NCBI GenBank assembly: GCA_022567895.1
Contig: JADFGC010000057.1
Span: 1 to 7,205, forward strand
Direction: 5' to 3'
From: DRGT01 sp022567895
Lineage (GTDB): Archaea; Thermoproteota; Nitrososphaeria; Nitrososphaerales; Nitrosopumilaceae
Length of the DNA: 7,205 bases
Shown piece after piece: positions 4,563-7,205 of this stretch. The position numbers and the translations under genes are program-made. A model generated the notes under the pieces. The model was not told the origin of the DNA. It ran no database searches and saw only the letters and a list, made by a program, of their open reading frames with translations. Every line of letters starts with the position of its first letter. Within the stretch, counting starts at the first letter, position 1.

Positions 4563-5543
4563 ATGAAAGGGGGAAAAATTCTCGCTGTAACACTTTCGCT
4601 TGTAATGCTGTTTTCGGTAACTTCTTACTCTGTTTATGCTGAAGACGATTCTCCAAATGTTTCAGAGTGGGAAGAATATGACAAAGATAAAATTCTAAAT
4701 GATCCATTTGCACAACGATTGCTCGAATACATCAAGATTTCAAAACAAAGAATTGCCGAACTTAAAAACCAAGAAAGAATTCAAACAGAACATGAAAAAT
4801 TCATTGAACAACAAAGACAAATTGCAAATGCACAACTTCAAGAAGAATTAGACAGAATGAACAAAAATTATGCCGATAAAACTCCACGAGCTGCCTTTGC
4901 AAAATTTGTTTCGAAATATCCTGAAGAATATCATGATTACTATTGGTCACTTTTCAATTATATGTACTCTAAAGTAGAGATTGCAAGAGAACATAGAGAC
5001 CAAATTCTTGCAAATGGTGGATCATTCCAACAAGCACAACAAGCGTTCATTGAACATGCATCAATAACACGAGCTGAGAGAATTCAGTTTAGTTCAGACA
5101 TGATTGACAAATACGAACTTTACAATAAAGTTTCAGACATTAATGATTTCAATGCCTTACCAGATGAAACCAAAGCTGCATTTGTAGCTCATATGGAACA
5201 AAAAGGACTTGGAAAATATGCACTAAATCCAATGTATGATAAAAAACCCTCATCTAAAATGCAAACAATTGACACTACAGCACAAACTGAAGTTTATACC
5301 ATAGATTATGATGAATCAACTGTATCAGAACAAATTTCTGAAGTAAGCTCACAAGAAAATGAGCTCTTAGAATTTACTTCTGAGGCAGCAACTTTGGATA
5401 ATGAAAATAATCTTGAAGAAGAACTCACATGTGATAAAGGATATCAATTGATGCAAAAAACTGGAAGTGAAACTCAAGTGTGTGTTACTGAGAATTCTGT
5501 ATCAAAACTAATTGAAAGAGGTTGGGGAGATGTTGTAATATGA
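4563..5543 (+). CDS. Secreted helical protein with C-terminal C-x16-C / RGW module, 326 aa
   Basis: The first 26 residues form a signal peptide: K2, K5, a hydrophobic stretch from I6, and cleavage after V-Y-A before E27. The mature protein is mostly helical and charged, with a likely coiled coil at about 55-105 rich in Gln, Glu and Lys. Around 190-215 it has N-A-L-P-D-E-T-K-A-A-F, which resembles D-A-M-T-D-E-Q-R-D-Q-F in the next gene. A low-complexity acidic/Ser-Thr linker (about 230-285) precedes the module: C290-D-K-G-Y-Q-L ... C307, then L-I-E-R-G-W ending at 321. I remember this module from many exported thaumarchaeal proteins; its function is unknown to me, and a disulfide between its cysteines is plausible. 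ATG 4563 is chosen because the signal peptide begins there; GTG 4557 or TTG 4554 would add two or three residues. Cell-surface or periplasm-like location is inferred. Confidence 0.85.
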   Translation: MKGGKILAVTLSLVMLFSVTSYSVYAEDDSPNVSEWEEYDKDKILNDPFAQRLLEYIKISKQRIAELKNQERIQTEHEKFIEQQRQIANAQLQEELDRMNKNYADKTPRAAFAKFVSKYPEEYHDYYWSLFNYMYSKVEIAREHRDQILANGGSFQQAQQAFIEHASITRAERIQFSSDMIDKYELYNKVSDINDFNALPDETKAAFVAHMEQKGLGKYALNPMYDKKPSSKMQTIDTTAQTEVYTIDYDESTVSEQISEVSSQENELLEFTSEAATLDNENNLEEELTCDKGYQLMQKTGSETQVCVTENSVSKLIERGWGDVVI

Positions 5544-5954
5544 AAAATAGACAACTGCGTCAACAAACAATATGATTTAAGAGAAAAGTATAATGATCAT
5601 TACAAGATGAAATTCGAGGCACGACATGATGCCTTGAGTGACCAAGAAAGAGATGATTTACTCAAACGACACTCAGAAATGAGAGACTACAAGGCAGAAC
5701 TTCGTGAAAGATATGATGCAATGACTGATGAGCAGAGAGACCAATTTAGAATGGACTTTTACACAAAAGCAAAAGACATGCGTCATGCATGGTTATCCCC
5801 ACGTATTCAAATGATGGCTGGAATTAGTATTGATGAAATCGAATGCAGAGAAGGACTAAACTTGGTCATGATGAATTCTAACGGAAAGGCAATGTGCATG
5901 AAATACTCAACAGCTGAAAAGTTGATTGAAAGAGGAATTGTAGTACCAGCTTAA
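5544..5954 (+). pseudogene. Probable 5'-truncated paralogue with C-x16-C module (115-aa ORF from ATG 5607)
   Basis: From ATG 5607 to TAA 5954 an ORF of 115 residues is open. It has no signal peptide although it ends in the same module as its exported neighbours (C80-R-E-G-L-N-L ... C97, then L-I-E-R-G-I). Residues 6-16 (R-H-D-A-L-S-D-Q-E-R-D) and 35-45 (R-Y-D-A-M-T-D-E-Q-R-D) are a 29-residue-period repeat. The frame is the same as that of the 326-residue gene and is open all the way back to its TGA (5541-5543). Upstream of the ATG it encodes D-H-Y-K, matching the D-Y-K that precedes the second repeat copy. No ATG, GTG or TTG lies between 5544 and 5606. I infer a tandem paralogue that lost its 5' end. 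A translated cytoplasmic protein or stop-codon readthrough are alternatives. Its stop overlaps the convergent gene's stop in a shared TTAA. Confidence 0.6.
5591..5602. other. 12-bp perfect palindrome before ATG 5607
   Basis: TAATGATCATTA is self-complementary and ends 4 nt before ATG 5607. It also lies inside sequence that reads as coding in the frame of the truncated paralogue, so it may be fortuitous. Confidence 0.2.
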
Positions 5955-7021
5955 TTTTCTAAGCAACTTTTTGTATATTTGTTGGGATAAACAACAATCA
6001 CTTCGTCTTGAGAATATGATGGTTCATAGAACTCATCACCAAAATATTCTGCGTGAATTTTTATCAGGTTGTCTGTTGGATCCCAAATCATTGTTTCAAC
6101 CATTATACGATATCTACCATGTTTGTCAGTTTGCCCTTTAGCTATGATTCCATCTGTGGGACATGGACCATCACCTATGATCAAAACCTCAGCACCTGAA
6201 ATTATTTTTCCTGATTCTGTGAACAGATTTCCAGAAAATACAATTGGTTGTCCTCCATTAAACGAACTAGATGTGATATCATTTAGTCGCAGTTTTGTTT
6301 TTTCTTTCTGAATACTTCCAACTTTGATTGTTATATCATATGAGCTTACTCTGTCTGAAAATTCTACATTGTAAGTTCCTGGTCCAAGTGGTTCATAAAG
6401 TAACCATGGCATGTATAACGTTCCTTGCATTCCTGTCTTTGTTTTTAATTCTGCCTCAAAACCAAAATCATTTGTTACAATGATATCAATTACATGAAAT
6501 CCACGAAATCTACTTCCTTCAAAAATTATTGCATCCTGCCCATTAATGTCTGAGCTTGTTATGATAACGGATGGATTATTCTCATCCATAACAAAACTTT
6601 CAGTTGCTAAAACAACTCCTTTTATGCTAATCTGTCTTGCTTTTTCAGCAGACTCTGCATCAACAGGTATGTGTTGTTTAATTATTATATCAAGAACAGT
6701 TGCCCAGCCTCTTTGTACTAGAATATCTATGCTTGATTCTTTAACACAGGCAGGATGATTGTTTGAAGTTTTCAAAACAAGCTCAAATCCTTGCTTGCAT
6801 CTTATCTTTTCAAGAGAGATTCCTTCATTGAATTGTTTTAATGGAGAAATTCCACTATCTCCTTCAAGCTCTTCGCATAACTTGTCGCCGCAAACTTCGG
6901 GAGAATTAATCACTCTCCATTTTTTAATTTCGATTAAACCTAAACTTTCTGCGTATACTGGTGTATACAGCAGTAAACCAAGTAAACCAACTGTAAACAG
7001 TGCTAAAATCAGAGTTTTCAT
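5951..7021 (-). CDS. Secreted protein with C-x16-C / RGW module and C-terminal Ig-like domain, 356 aa
   Basis: A signal peptide occupies residues 1-24 (K2, then a long Leu-rich stretch, cleavage after V-Y-A before E25). The mature start has V-C-G-D-K-L-C at 43-49, a short two-cysteine motif I associate with exported thaumarchaeal proteins. The shared module follows: C75-K-Q-G-F-E-L ... C92, then L-V-Q-R-G-W ending at 106. Here it is N-terminal, whereas in the two neighbours it is C-terminal. Residues about 130-235 are beta-rich, with P-L-G-P-G-T-Y-N-V-E-F typical of a beta-sandwich edge. Residues about 243-345 look like a bacterial-type Ig-like fold (G-G-Q-P-I-V-F-S-G, then G-A-E-V-L-I, then T-D-K-H-G-R-Y). 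No transmembrane anchor is present, so it is secreted or surface-associated; ligand unknown. It lies 3 nt after the stop of the upstream gene, so both are in one operon. Confidence 0.88.
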   Translation of the reverse strand: MKTLILALFTVGLLGLLLYTPVYAESLGLIEIKKWRVINSPEVCGDKLCEELEGDSGISPLKQFNEGISLEKIRCKQGFELVLKTSNNHPACVKESSIDILVQRGWATVLDIIIKQHIPVDAESAEKARQISIKGVVLATESFVMDENNPSVIITSSDINGQDAIIFEGSRFRGFHVIDIIVTNDFGFEAELKTKTGMQGTLYMPWLLYEPLGPGTYNVEFSDRVSSYDITIKVGSIQKEKTKLRLNDITSSSFNGGQPIVFSGNLFTESGKIISGAEVLIIGDGPCPTDGIIAKGQTDKHGRYRIMVETMIWDPTDNLIKIHAEYFGDEFYEPSYSQDEVIVVYPNKYTKSCLEN

Positions 7022-7024
7022 ACA

Positions 7025-7205
7025 CTAGTTGCTCCTTTGTAGATACTTTATTGCATTTTCAAGTTCCGCTTTTGATATTTTTCCTTCATCATACCAACGA
7101 AGATTGTTTTCAAACCATTGTGGCATTTTAGTTTCCATTGATAACAAATTTTCAACGCAATTTGGACAAGAATTATACTGAAGATTATCCATCAACGCAA
7201 GAAAA
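7025..7205 (-). CDS. C-terminal part of a gene with CPNC and W-x-x-N-N-x-x-W module (partial)
   Basis: The frame is open from the right edge to TAG at 7027-7025, giving 59 visible C-terminal residues. It contains S-C-P-N-C (12-16), then W30-F-E-N-N-L-R-W-Y-D-E-G-K-I-S (30-44), and ends in an amphipathic helix A-I-K-Y-L-Q (51-56). The W-[IF]-x-N-N-x-x-W-[WY]-x-x-G-x-I pattern followed by G/A-I-x-Y-L resembles a small domain I remember near the C termini of many thaumarchaeal exported proteins (W-I-K-N-N-A-G-W-W). Its function is not established to my knowledge. The C-P-N-C pair could be a metal- or redox-active site, but too little is visible to say. The 3-nt spacing to the 356-residue gene indicates co-transcription. 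Confidence 0.8.
   Translation of the reverse strand, partial: FLALMDNLQYNSCPNCVENLLSMETKMPQWFENNLRWYDEGKISKAELENAIKYLQRSN
7032..7038 (-). promoter_or_regulatory. Shine-Dalgarno site for the 356-aa gene
   Basis: Minus-strand AAAGGAG lies within the last codons of the upstream gene, 10 nt before the ATG at 7021. It is the expected signal for an internal operon gene that cannot be leaderless. Confidence 0.5.

Noticed and set aside
4486..4713. Minus-strand 75-residue open frame over the 326-aa gene start
   Set aside because: It covers the promoter and signal-peptide region of the real plus-strand gene and its composition is not protein-like.
6069..7028. Three plus-strand open frames opposite the 356-aa gene
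   Set aside because: They are antisense to a gene with a clear signal peptide and domain structure, and are explained by its codon bias.

Overview
The window looks like a chromosomal segment from a marine ammonia-oxidising thaumarchaeon (Nitrososphaerota, Nitrosopumilus-like). This is inferred from AT-rich DNA, archaeal TATA boxes about 25-28 nt upstream of starts (leaderless transcripts), an archaeal replication factor C large subunit, an archaeal IMPase/FBPase, and several short protein modules that I remember as widespread in thaumarchaeal proteins. No database search was possible, so lineage and family names are by recognition only.

Region 1 (1-1000) is a small-gene and tRNA region. It may begin with the tail of a gene (ambiguous). 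It then holds two divergent small genes: a 59-residue protein on the minus strand (180-359) and a 37-residue CxxC...CxxC zinc-ribbon-like protein on the plus strand (509-622). A near-identical 24-bp sequence containing an inverted repeat sits just past the stop codon of each. A 9-bp perfect hairpin follows at 689-713. Then come divergent tRNA-Lys(UUU), minus strand, and tRNA-Asp(GUC), plus strand, each with a TATA box in the 95 bp between them.

Region 2 (1001-4466) is a housekeeping region. An IMPase/archaeal FBPase-like phosphatase on the minus strand ends directly against the CCA of tRNA-Asp. Its promoter is shared back to back with a compact plus-strand operon: an unrecognised 371-residue soluble protein, then rfcL (clamp loader large subunit) 6 nt later, then a cysteine-rich 104-residue protein that overlaps the rfcL stop by 4 nt.

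Region 3 (4467-7205) encodes mostly exported proteins. A 326-residue secreted helical protein, a 115-residue open frame without signal peptide, and a 356-residue secreted Ig-like protein on the minus strand all carry the same module: two cysteines separated by exactly 16 residues, then L-[IV]-x-R-G-[W/I]. The 115-residue frame lies in the same reading frame as its upstream neighbour past a TGA, and recognisable repeat sequence continues upstream of its only ATG, so it is probably a 5'-truncated paralogue. The 356-residue gene is the second gene of a minus-strand operon whose first gene runs off the right edge and ends in a W-x-x-N-N-x-x-W-type module.

The most unusual points are the clustered shared cell-surface module, the truncated tandem paralogue, the uncharacterised partners in the rfcL operon, and the paired 24-bp repeats beside the two small genes. 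No mobile element, CRISPR array or rRNA is visible. No gene-free stretch exceeds 300 bases.
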